Position numbers and translations under genes: made by a program. Of a DNA stretch of 19,167 nucleotides, positions 1-7,303 are shown piece after piece (within the stretch, counting starts at the first letter, position 1; each line of letters starts with the position of its first letter). The notes beneath the pieces are model-generated. The model saw only the letters and a program-made list of their open reading frames with translations. It had not been told where the DNA came from and searched no databases. The stretch spans positions 1-19,167 of the forward strand of contig CAMDBQ010000006.1 in the NCBI GenBank assembly GCA_945889365.1, in the 5' to 3' direction. This DNA comes from Legionella genomosp. 1. Lineage in GTDB: Bacteria; Pseudomonadota; Gammaproteobacteria; Legionellales; Legionellaceae.

Positions 1-89
1 ATAAAATTAATACATTGATGCGTGCCGGGCAACAGAATGTGACGCTAAATCAGGCATTGGCGATTGAGACGTTGCTGATGGGGTATTGA
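1..89 (+). CDS. holB: 3' end of a DNA polymerase III delta' subunit-like gene (partial)
   Basis: An open frame enters from the left edge (codons in phase from base 3) and stops at TGA 87-89, giving 28 residues that end TLNQALAIETLLMGY. HolB, the clamp-loader delta' subunit, often ends in a helix of the type N-x-x-L-x-L-E-x-L-L with an aromatic residue near the end, and this tail fits. Position supports it: in many gammaproteobacteria holB lies just upstream of tatD, sometimes with a pilZ gene between. Here tatD starts 24 bases after the stop, so the two are probably co-transcribed. With so little sequence the call rests on tail pattern and context; any protein ending in a similar helix cannot be excluded. 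Confidence 0.5.
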   Translation, partial: KINTLMRAGQQNVTLNQALAIETLLMGY

Positions 90-113
90 TACATTTATAT
101 TATGGAGATCACC

Positions 114-935
114 ATGACAACTATTCCAACCCTCATCGACTCCCATTGCCACATCAACATGCTGGATCTAACTGAGTTCAATCAAAACATGGACGAAGTC
201 ATAAATCAGGCGCGCGCAAATGGTGTTGCACACATGCTTTGCGTTTGTTGTGAACTCAACGATTTGCCAGCATTGCATCAATTGGCCGAAACCTATCCCA
301 ACGTTAGCATTTCCGTAGGCATTCACCCCAACACAGCAATGGAAACAGAACTGGATGCCAGTCAACTGGTCACACTGGCGGCCCATCCTGCATGCATTGC
401 TATTGGTGAAACCGGTCTGGATTATTACCGCACTGAAACCGATGAAGCACGTGAACAACAACGTCAACGATTACGTGAGCACATTCGCGCATCCATCACC
501 ACCTGCAAGCCACTGATTATTCACACCCGCCAAGCAGCAGAGGATACATTATTGCTGATGGAAGAAGAGGGTGCATCAGCAATTGGCGGTGTGATGCATT
601 GTTTTTCTGAACATTGGGGCATTGCCCGTCGCGCACTCGATATGAATTTTTACATCTCATTCTCAGGTATTGTGACATTTAAAAGTGCGACTATATTGCA
701 TGATGTTGCCAAGAAAGTACCGCTTGATCGCATGTTAATTGAAACAGACGCGCCTTATCTCGCGCCCGTGCCCTTTCGTGGAAGGCAGAATCATCCTGCG
801 TTAGTGAAGCACGTAGCTATGGGAATAAGCGAGCTCCGGCAAATGGATTATGCAGATGTAGCCGCCGCCACTACTGCGAATTTTTATCGATGTTTCAAAT
901 TCCCATCATCCCGAGCGCAGCGAGAGATGACGTAA
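114..935 (+). CDS. tatD: TatD family metal-dependent deoxyribonuclease
   Basis: TatD-family hydrolases are TIM-barrel, two-metal enzymes with 3'-5' exonuclease or AP-endonuclease activity in the cytoplasm. The metal ligands are visible: the N-terminal HxH in DSHCH (residues 9-13), the Glu in AIGETGLDYY, His in IIHTRQA and VMHCFSEH, and Asp in IETDAPYLAP, followed by the family motif PFRGRQNHP. I start at ATG 114 because GGAG at 104-107 lies 6 nt upstream; the in-frame ATG at 102 precedes that site and would add four residues. The protein is 273 aa, a little longer than the usual 255-265. The family normally ends near the NFYRCFK motif; here the extra tail FPSSRAQREMT is encoded by a palindrome-like repeat at about 903-932. 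The gene follows the holB-like tail, probably as its operon partner. Confidence 0.93.
   Translation: MTTIPTLIDSHCHINMLDLTEFNQNMDEVINQARANGVAHMLCVCCELNDLPALHQLAETYPNVSISVGIHPNTAMETELDASQLVTLAAHPACIAIGETGLDYYRTETDEAREQQRQRLREHIRASITTCKPLIIHTRQAAEDTLLLMEEEGASAIGGVMHCFSEHWGIARRALDMNFYISFSGIVTFKSATILHDVAKKVPLDRMLIETDAPYLAPVPFRGRQNHPALVKHVAMGISELRQMDYADVAAATTANFYRCFKFPSSRAQREMT
904..932. repeat. Palindrome-like dispersed element forming the tatD 3' end
   Basis: TCATC at 906-910 and GATGA at 926-930 form the foot of an imperfect hairpin around the core CGAGCGCAGCGAG (912-924). Elements of the form TCATCCCGAGCG-n-AGCGAGGGAT are a recurrent intergenic repeat type in diverse bacteria, as I recall. This copy is in the tatD reading frame and encodes its last residues. 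Only one copy is present in the window, so dispersal here is inferred from general knowledge. Confidence 0.5.
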
Positions 936-942
936 TTCAATG

Positions 943-969
943 GTACTACCTTAAGCCGTAAGGTGGTGC
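943..969. other. Strong hairpin after tatD
   Basis: GTACTACCTTA (943-953) pairs with TAAGGTGGTGC (959-969) to give an 11-bp stem with two G-T wobbles and a 5-base loop. It starts 7 bases after the tatD stop. No T-run follows, so it is not a classical intrinsic terminator. It may protect the 3' end of the tatD mRNA or be another palindromic element. Confidence 0.5.
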
Positions 970-982
970 TAACAGTTAACTA

Positions 983-1011
983 TTGAGTACGCCTAGAAAT
1001 GCAGGTACAAT
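983..1011 (+). promoter_or_regulatory. Promoter of the toxin-antitoxin operon
   Basis: A sigma-70-like pair: -35 TTGAGT at 983-988 and -10 TACAAT at 1006-1011, separated by 17 bp. It matches 4/6 and 5/6 consensus positions. The -10 lies inside the candidate YefM operator, as expected for an autorepressed toxin-antitoxin promoter. Confidence 0.6.
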
Positions 1012-1023
1012 TATAAGTACAAT
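1004..1023. promoter_or_regulatory. Candidate YefM/YefM-YoeB operator
   Basis: Two GTACAAT copies occur at 1005-1011 and 1017-1023, so the GTAC cores are exactly 12 bp apart. The E. coli yefM-yoeB operator is known for two TGTACA-core palindromes spaced 12 bp centre to centre. The hexamers here are GGTACA (1004-1009) and AGTACA (1016-1021), each one base off that core. The first covers the -10 box, so binding would block RNA polymerase. Confidence 0.55.
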
Positions 1024-1046
1024 GAATGGTTTTCCGAGGTCTAATA

Positions 1047-1301
1047 ATGAACATTCTAAGTTATTCAGCGTTAAGAAATAATTTGGCTAGCACCTTGGAT
1101 AAGGTTAATGAAGATCACGTGTCTATATTAATCACCCGACAAAATGCTAAACCTGCTGTCATCATGTCGTTAGAAGATTTTAAATCCTACGAAGAAACAG
1201 CGTATTTAATGGCGAGTCCAGTGAATGCCATTCGTTTGAGCCAATCCATTGCTGAAGTTGAGGCTGGAAAAACCAAAAAACGTGGCGTTATTGAAGAATG
1301 A
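1047..1301 (+). CDS. yefM: YefM-type antitoxin (Phd/YefM family)
   Basis: This 84-residue protein has the YefM pattern: N-terminal MNILSYSALRNNLASTLDKV (DNA-binding, dimerising half), a middle ending PAVIMSLEDFKSYEETAYL, and a charged C-terminal part that in relatives wraps around and inhibits the toxin. I start at ATG 1047 because GAGG at 1036-1039 sits 7 nt upstream and because YefM proteins begin at this point; an in-frame ATG at 1026 lacks a ribosome site. The gene overlaps the toxin gene by 4 bases (ATGA), so translation is coupled and antitoxin is made first. Known relatives repress their own promoter, more strongly with the toxin bound; the GTACAAT pair upstream fits that. Nothing suggests inactivation. 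Confidence 0.93.
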   Translation: MNILSYSALRNNLASTLDKVNEDHVSILITRQNAKPAVIMSLEDFKSYEETAYLMASPVNAIRLSQSIAEVEAGKTKKRGVIEE

Positions 1302-1552
1302 TCCTGTCATGGGCCGAACATGCTTGGGATGATTATCTTTATTGGCAAACTACCGATAAAAAAATGCTTAAGCGCATTAATTTACTATTAAAAGATATTC
1401 TACGACATCCATTTGAAGGCATTGGCGAACCCGAACCTTTAAAACATCACTGGTCAGGGTATTGGTCACGTCGAATGGATAGAGAACATCGCATTGTCTA
1501 TAAACCAACGGATGAGGCAATATATATTGTGCAATGCCGTTATCATTATTAA
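1298..1552 (+). CDS. yoeB: YoeB-type mRNA interferase toxin
   Basis: An 84-residue protein colinear with E. coli YoeB, a RelE-fold toxin that cleaves mRNA at the A site of translating ribosomes. The key residues fall at the same numbers as in YoeB: Glu46 in EPEPLKHH, Arg65 in EHRIVY, and His83 and Tyr84 at the C-terminal end CRYHY. The motif WDDYLYWQ (residues 10-17) and WSRR (56-59) are also typical. All catalytic residues are present and the length is standard, so the toxin is probably active. It overlaps yefM by 4 bases. The downstream ATPase gene looks older or decaying, while the toxin-antitoxin pair is intact. Confidence 0.95.
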   Translation: MILSWAEHAWDDYLYWQTTDKKMLKRINLLLKDILRHPFEGIGEPEPLKHHWSGYWSRRMDREHRIVYKPTDEAIYIVQCRYHY

Positions 1553-1606
1553 TTGAAACTCGGAAAAATCCTCGAAGATTTGTTTTGCAGGCCAAGGGCG
1601 ACGTTA

Positions 1607-1705
1607 AATTACCCCGTAGTTCAGCAAGTTTTAATATGAATTCACCTTGTATTTTAGCAAATTTTTATGATAATTTACCTTGTATTAAAGCAATTATTGG
1701 AGCGG
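1607..1705. repeat. Three degenerate 33-bp tandem repeats
   Basis: The core TTxACCTTGTATTxxAGCAA appears at 1641-1660 and 1674-1693 (17 of 20 bases identical, 33 bp apart) and in degenerate form at 1609-1627 (TTACCCCGTAGTTCAGCAA), again about 33 bp upstream. The array fills the gap between yoeB and the ATPase pseudogene start at 1715. It could be an operator array, a leader element or decayed coding sequence. Confidence 0.6.
1647..1674 (+). promoter_or_regulatory. Possible promoter of the DUF4143 ATPase gene
   Basis: TTGTAT (1647-1652) and GATAAT (1669-1674) are separated by 16 bp, 41 bases before the ATG at 1715. The -35 matches only 3/6, the -10 5/6. The -35 sits inside the middle 33-bp repeat unit, so the repeats could act as a regulatory array. 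In AT-rich DNA such a match may arise by chance. Confidence 0.3.
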
Positions 1706-1714
1706 GCGAAAAGA

Positions 1715-3008
1715 ATGAAACGAGATTTAATGCAGGAGCTTGTTGAATGGAAAAGCTCTTCTTTGCGCAAACCGTTGATATTAAGAGGAGCGCCAAGTCG
1801 GAAAATCATGGCTTATTGATGAATTTTCAAAAAGTTTTGATTCGTTTGTTAGTATTAATTTTGAAAAACAACCTGAGGCAGCACAGTTTTTTCAGGGTGA
1901 TATCGATATTCAGAATTTATTGGTGAAATTGAACGCCTATACAGGGCAAAAAATTATTCCAGGAAAAACGCTGCTTTTTTTGGATGAGATTCAAGAATGT
2001 GAACGCGCTACTATTTCTCTGCGTTATTTTAAAGAAGACCTACCGGGGTTGCATACCATTGCTGCAGGGTCATTGATTGATTTCACGTTGGAAAATATAG
2101 GCATGCCTGTGGGCCGGGTGCAATTTTTATATTTGTACCCCTTGTCATTTAGTGAATTTTTATCTGCAATTGGCAAGCAAGATTTACGTGAATATGTTAT
2201 GCGAGGGGATATTGTTCCGGTCATACATAACCAGATCATGGAGCATGTTAAAACGTATTTTTTACTGGGTGGTATGCCTGCTGTAATTAATGCTTGGCTA
2301 TTAGAGCGTGATTTTCAATTATGTCTGGATTTACAAGATGAAATTTTATTAACGTATAAACAAGATTTTGAGAAATATGCAAAAAAACGCTTATTAGACC
2401 AAATAGAAAGTGTATTTAATGCAATACCTGAACATTTAGGTGAGAAATTTATATATAATAAAGTTGATCCTGATATGCGCAGTTATATTTTTAAAGAGGC
2501 GTTAAATTGTTTAAAAAAAGCCGGGATTATACATATTGCATATCATACATCAGGACAAGGATTGCCATTGTCCATGGGCAAGGACAGTAAGCACTTTAAA
2601 GTATTTTTTTTCGATATTGGATTGGCTCAACGATTGCTGGGGCTGGATTTACAATCATGGATTTTGGCGCCATTAAATATAAAGCATGTCGGTGCTATCG
2701 CAGAGCAGTTTGTATCGCAGGAATATATTGCATATACGTCAATAAAAAAACCTGCTGAATTGTATTACTGGCATCGTGAGGCACGCAGTAGCAATGCTGA
2801 AGTTGATTTTTTATTTTTAATTAATGGAAAAATTATTCCGATAGAAGTTAAATCAGGAACGAGTGGACATTTAAAAAGTCTTCACTTGTTTTTAGAGTCA
2901 CATCCGCATTCAGATTATGGTATTAAAATATCTCAACAAGAACAAAGTGAATACGGCAATATTAAAGGAGTACCTTTTTATGGCATTGAATCATTAATGC
3001 GAATATAG
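1715..3008 (+). pseudogene. AAA+ ATPase with DUF4143 domain, frameshifted in the P-loop
   Basis: Two frames together encode one protein of about 430 residues. From ATG 1715 the frame reads MKRDLMQELVEWKSS...ILRGA to about 1792, then runs into a stop at 1817-1819. The shifted frame resumes with QVGKSW at 1794 and continues to TAG 3006-3008. Families of this type begin with RGARQVGKT, so the natural explanation is loss of 2 bases in a GC-rich run (GCGCGCC to GCGCC), which also drops the Arg. Downstream are Walker B (LLFLDEIQE), the sensor-like AAGSLIDF and a C-terminal EVDF...IPIEVKSG motif, nuclease-like in spacing. The exact function of this widespread family is unsettled; some members are linked to DNA or toxin-antitoxin-type roles. 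A 362-residue product starting at TTG 1920 would lack the ATP site. The region is visibly richer in A and T than its neighbours, which suggests transfer. Confidence 0.8.
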
Positions 3009-3028
3009 ATATAACTAAAGGATCTGAC

Positions 3029-6000
3029 ATGCTCTCAGCTACCCAACAGAAAAATCTATGTGAAACATTCAAAACATTAACCCGACTTGAACGGCAGTTG
3101 ATTGCTTTGAAAATCATTTGTTGCCAATACACCGATGAAAGAAAATTCCTCGCTAAAGTAAAAGAATCCGGCATTACCGATGATAATGGGTCGTGGTTCA
3201 TGGACAAGACTTATCGATCTCTGGTTATTCTTCTCGATAAACTGGGTTTTTTGCAAAAGAAAGGGACGTTTATCCTTCATCCGGAATTGCATCACGATCT
3301 ATTGGTGTTGATGTCGGATGAGGAGCTGGCTTGGGTTTATGCCATGGTGGATAACCTCTATCAAAATGACATGACTTATTATTACAATGGGCGCCATCCG
3401 AAGGAACGCGCCTACCTGGTGAGAGCTATTTATGCGAATCAGCCCGGAAATTTTACCGCTAATCAACATGACTTAGGCTATTGCAACAAGGTGGTATTGG
3501 ATATACACGATATACTGGGGGCATCCTCCATTAACATCGATTGGTTGCAGTCCAGACACAAGGTTCTTCGCCAGTATATTTATATTGCGTTATTAAGTGG
3601 TTATTATTGTGATGTCAGACCCGTTATTAATAGTAATGACATTCTCGTCCAGTTTTCCAGTAACACCGATGACAACACCAATCATGACTATCAGCAGTAT
3701 TACAACGCGATCATCCATTTAGCAACCGGTGATATTGAAACAGCTAAAGTGTATTGCGATCGCATTCCAGATAAGCAATCAGGTTTTGTATTGGCACTGC
3801 TTGCAACATTTGCTTTTCTGGATATGCAATTTGATTCAGCCAGTAAACTGTATCGTAAGGCACTGTCTGCAATTAGAAAGCAAACGGAGGTTCGTAATTA
3901 TTATTTTGATAATATCCTCGGTGTTTTTCATGGCTTTTGTTTGGCTTATGTTGATAAGAATTTCAAACAAATTGAGACCAATGCCGTAAATTACAACAAG
4001 TATGCCGACGCGACTTGGGCCATGCCCATGGGTAATACTTACGGGCTATTTCCAATTATTGGCGCGGTTGAGGGTGGGGATCAAAAATCAGCTAAGCGTG
4101 AATTGCTGTCGATTAACAAAGAACTGGACCCATTCGAACATCCACTTATGATGGCGACGCATCAATTGCTGTCGTATATGACAAACAAAAACCATCTTAA
4201 TCAGCAACAGGATGACATCTATAAACAATTGCAATACAGTATTCAAAGCCACCAAGGTCTTGCCGCTCATCTATTTTATGAATTACTGGCTAAAACAGGT
4301 CAATATGAGGTTGAGGCAAAAGCATGTTTAGATAGCACCCCAATCAAATTGCGCCTATTAAATCTAATCCACGTCAAAGAAAATTGGGAATACAGTTTTC
4401 AAGCGCTGGAAGGTTTGCTCATGGATGGCGCGCAAGGTTCAGGCACGCCTGCAAAAACCAAACGATTGATGTGGTTGGTTGATCCAGATCGGCAAATGGT
4501 TGATGTTGCTGAACAAAGCCTGAGTAAGTCCGGGCAATGGACCCGTGGGCGATCGTTGAGTTTGAATAAATTGAAGCATTACCTTGGTGAGCCTAATTTT
4601 GATTATTTAACTGCGCAAGACAAACTGGTGATCGGCGGTATTACCGAAGAAGGGGATGGATGGCGCGGGTTTTATCATGGTTTTTCAGCTTACCACTGTT
4701 TTCTAGCCTTGGTGGGGCATCCGCATATTGCGCATTATCAGAATCGAGATGTATCGATAGAACTGGTGCGCGGCGAGCCTGAATTGCATATTGAAGAAAA
4801 CAAACAAGGCTATCATTTAAGTCTATCGCATTTCCTGCCTGATGCGGGTTTGATTATCGAGCCGGAAAGCTTGAACAAATACCGCGTGATTGATTTTTCC
4901 CAAGCATTTGCCAGCATTGGACATGTGATTACTAAAAAGGGTTTGACCATCCCCGCAAGTGCGAAAGACAAGGTCCTAAAAGTCATTCAGCACGCCAAGC
5001 GTGATATTAAAATTCATGTCGGCATTAACGACATTGATATTCCTGAAATCGTCGGCGATACGGCTCCTTGTATTCAATTATTACCGATGAATGCGGGCGT
5101 TAGAGCCACTGTTTGGTCTAAACCGCTGGCTGATCACGGTGCTTATTTTAAACTAGGCCAGGGTAAAGATTCCTTCATGACGTTGGTCAGTGAACATGGA
5201 TTTGAGAAGCGTGCGCGGGTTCAGCGAAACTTACTGGCGGAAAAAAACAATCAAAAAATGCTGCTTACGCAATGCCCGAGTTTGTCGCTGCATGAATATG
5301 ATCAGGGTGAATATGAGATTGAATCGCCTGAAGATGTGCTTGAAGTGTTGTCTGAGCTACAGCAATACAATCAACCCCTGACCATTGAATGGCCTCAAGG
5401 GCAGTCATTCAAAATTAAGCAACGCGTTAATGGCAGTAATTTGTCGTTAAAAATCTCATCAGAAAATAATTGGTTTGAATACGATGGGAAAGTCACGCTG
5501 GATGATGGAGAGATTCTGGGCATGCAAGAGCTGCTAGACTCCCTCGATGGCAACACGCACGGGCGTTTTATACGACTGGGAAATGGCGAATTTATTGAAC
5601 TGACTAGTCAGTTAAAAAAGCAACTGAACTTGCTTCATGCCTTATCCGATGACTTAAAAATTAATCCGCTTGGTGCGCAAGCGTTATCAGATATTGTGGC
5701 TCAAGTAGAACATACCACGTTTGATGCAGGTTGGACGGCGCATTTAAAGAAAGTCAAACACATGCGTAATCACGCGCCGGAAGTACCCTCAACGCTGCAA
5801 GCCACATTGCGGGATTATCAAGCCGAAGGCTTTCAATATTTATCCCGACTCACGCATTGGGGCATTGGCGCTTGTTTGGCGGATGATATGGGATTGGGTA
5901 AAACCGTTCAGACGATTGCGTTGCTGCTGGAGCGCGCGAAAAGTGGAGCGTCACTAGTGGTGGCTCCCACTTCGGTTTGTTTTAACTGGATAGAAGAGTT

Positions 6001-7192
6001 AAGCAAATTTGCGCCTACATTAAATGTTTATGATTTGCGTGCAGAGGGTCGAGATGCATTGATCAAAAAGGCAGGCAAGTTTGATGTGATCATTTGCAGC
6101 TATGGTTTGTTGCAACATAATGGCGACTTGCTGGTTGATAAAACATGGGAAACCATCGTGCTGGATGAGGCTCAGGCGATCAAAAACGCGCAAACCCAGC
6201 GTTGGAAAACCGTCATGAAACTCAAAGGCAAAAGCCGTATTGCCTTGTCAGGTACACCGATTGAAAATCATTTGGGTGAATTATGGAGTATTTTTAGCTT
6301 CATTAATCCGGGCTTGTTGGGTTCAATTAAACATTTCCAAAATAAATATTCTATCCCGATTGAAACCAAGCAATCGCCGGATAGAATTCACGCATTAAGA
6401 GCGTTGGTTCAGCCTTATATTTTACGGCGTATCAAATCAGAAGTATTGCGTGAGCTCCCGCCCAAAACCGAACAAACCATTCATGTTGAACCGACAGAGC
6501 AAGAAGCCACATTCTATGAAGCCTTGCGCCGCACAGCGGCCGAGCGCATGGAACATTTTATGGCTGAAAATAATCGAATTAGCGTGTTGGCTGAAATTAC
6601 GAAACTCAGGCAAGCGTGTTGTGATAGTTCGTTAGTCGATAGTGCGGTTACGATTGAAAACAGCAAACTCAATGCGTTTATTGAGACGATCAAAAACATC
6701 ATCGAAAACGGCCATAAAGCATTGGTATTCAGTCAGTACGTCTCCTTTTTAGCGATTGTCAGGAAGCGTATTGAAGCTGAAAAAATTGACTATCAATATT
6801 TGGATGGCTCGACTTCGGCGCCTAATCGTAAAAAATCAGTGGAAGCATTTCAAAACGGGGAGGGCGACGTGTTCCTTCTGAGTTTAAAAGCAGGCGGCAG
6901 CGGCTTGAATTTAACCGCAGCAGATTATGTCATTCACCTTGATCCATGGTGGAATCCGGCAGTAGAAGATCAAGCATCAGATAGGGCGCATCGCATCGGC
7001 CAAGAACGCCCTGTGACGATCTATCGCTTTGTTATGCGTAACACGATCGAAGAGAAAATCATCGCCCTGCATGAACAGAAACGCAATCTAGCTAATGAAT
7101 TGCTCAGTGGGCAAGGGGTTAGTGGTAAATTGTCCAATGATGATTTAATGAATTTGATTAGCAGCGGGTTAGATCCGAGCCGCGACCGTTAG
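3029..7192 (+). CDS. Large SNF2-family (Swi2/Snf2, COG0553-type) ATPase/helicase
   Basis: A 1387-residue protein. The C-terminal third is a complete SNF2 motor: LRDYQAEGFQYL (about 926), Walker A DDMGLGKT (about 950), Walker B DEAQ (about 1045), SGTPIEN (about 1074), the second RecA lobe with GGSGLNL (about 1290) and DRAHRIGQ (about 1318). SNF2 enzymes translocate on double-stranded DNA and remodel protein-DNA complexes. The first 900 residues match no domain I can name; residues about 230-300 look helical and TPR-like (GDIETAKVYCDRI...DSASKLYRKALSAIRK). AAGGA at 3018-3022, 6 nt before ATG 3029, supports the start. It lies 20 bases after the broken ATPase gene, perhaps on the same transcript. 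The last residues DPSRDR and the stop come from a dispersed repeat. The role could be transcription, repair or defence; sequence alone does not decide. Confidence 0.92.
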   Translation: MLSATQQKNLCETFKTLTRLERQLIALKIICCQYTDERKFLAKVKESGITDDNGSWFMDKTYRSLVILLDKLGFLQKKGTFILHPELHHDLLVLMSDEELAWVYAMVDNLYQNDMTYYYNGRHPKERAYLVRAIYANQPGNFTANQHDLGYCNKVVLDIHDILGASSINIDWLQSRHKVLRQYIYIALLSGYYCDVRPVINSNDILVQFSSNTDDNTNHDYQQYYNAIIHLATGDIETAKVYCDRIPDKQSGFVLALLATFAFLDMQFDSASKLYRKALSAIRKQTEVRNYYFDNILGVFHGFCLAYVDKNFKQIETNAVNYNKYADATWAMPMGNTYGLFPIIGAVEGGDQKSAKRELLSINKELDPFEHPLMMATHQLLSYMTNKNHLNQQQDDIYKQLQYSIQSHQGLAAHLFYELLAKTGQYEVEAKACLDSTPIKLRLLNLIHVKENWEYSFQALEGLLMDGAQGSGTPAKTKRLMWLVDPDRQMVDVAEQSLSKSGQWTRGRSLSLNKLKHYLGEPNFDYLTAQDKLVIGGITEEGDGWRGFYHGFSAYHCFLALVGHPHIAHYQNRDVSIELVRGEPELHIEENKQGYHLSLSHFLPDAGLIIEPESLNKYRVIDFSQAFASIGHVITKKGLTIPASAKDKVLKVIQHAKRDIKIHVGINDIDIPEIVGDTAPCIQLLPMNAGVRATVWSKPLADHGAYFKLGQGKDSFMTLVSEHGFEKRARVQRNLLAEKNNQKMLLTQCPSLSLHEYDQGEYEIESPEDVLEVLSELQQYNQPLTIEWPQGQSFKIKQRVNGSNLSLKISSENNWFEYDGKVTLDDGEILGMQELLDSLDGNTHGRFIRLGNGEFIELTSQLKKQLNLLHALSDDLKINPLGAQALSDIVAQVEHTTFDAGWTAHLKKVKHMRNHAPEVPSTLQATLRDYQAEGFQYLSRLTHWGIGACLADDMGLGKTVQTIALLLERAKSGASLVVAPTSVCFNWIEELSKFAPTLNVYDLRAEGRDALIKKAGKFDVIICSYGLLQHNGDLLVDKTWETIVLDEAQAIKNAQTQRWKTVMKLKGKSRIALSGTPIENHLGELWSIFSFINPGLLGSIKHFQNKYSIPIETKQSPDRIHALRALVQPYILRRIKSEVLRELPPKTEQTIHVEPTEQEATFYEALRRTAAERMEHFMAENNRISVLAEITKLRQACCDSSLVDSAVTIENSKLNAFIETIKNIIENGHKALVFSQYVSFLAIVRKRIEAEKIDYQYLDGSTSAPNRKKSVEAFQNGEGDVFLLSLKAGGSGLNLTAADYVIHLDPWWNPAVEDQASDRAHRIGQERPVTIYRFVMRNTIEEKIIALHEQKRNLANELLSGQGVSGKLSNDDLMNLISSGLDPSRDR

Positions 7193-7217
7193 GGAGTGTT
7201 CACAATGCTCGACTTTG
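7173..7217. repeat. Dispersed palindromic element, copy 1 (SNF2 3' end)
   Basis: Bases 7173-7200 (ATCCGAGCCGCGACCG onward) match the reverse strand of 14676-14703 inside gpsA at 26 of 28 positions. The element supplies codons for PSRDR, the stop TAG, and the first bases after the gene. GAGTGTT (7194-7200) can pair with AATGCTC (7204-7210) with two wobbles, a weaker hairpin than in the gpsA copy. I count this as a short mobile or REP-like repeat. Confidence 0.75.
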
Positions 7218-7241
7218 GGGGTGGTTCAAAAGCAGGTATAG

Positions 7242-7270
7242 TTGTCTCAAACTGATTCCTTCAGTAGAAT
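7242..7270 (+). promoter_or_regulatory. Promoter of ppsA (and the antiporter)
   Basis: -35 TTGTCT (7242-7247) and -10 TAGAAT (7265-7270) with an exact 17-bp spacer, 4/6 and 5/6 consensus matches. It lies 31-60 bases upstream of the gene in the only gap between the SNF2 gene and ppsA, so it probably drives ppsA and the coupled antiporter. Confidence 0.6.
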
Positions 7271-7303
7271 GGCTGTTAATTTTTATGGATTGTTGGAGTA
7301 ATG

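Noticed and set aside
1534..1746. 70-residue open frame after yoeB
   Set aside because: It crosses the 33-bp repeats and the start of the ATPase frame, and its residues show only the repeat pattern. No family match or ribosome site.
1298..7192. A single new defence system made of yefM-yoeB, the DUF4143 ATPase and the SNF2 protein
   Set aside because: The ATPase is broken, the toxin-antitoxin pair has its own promoter, and the SNF2 protein shows no partner such as a methylase or nuclease. Kept only as a weak possibility under the SNF2 finding.
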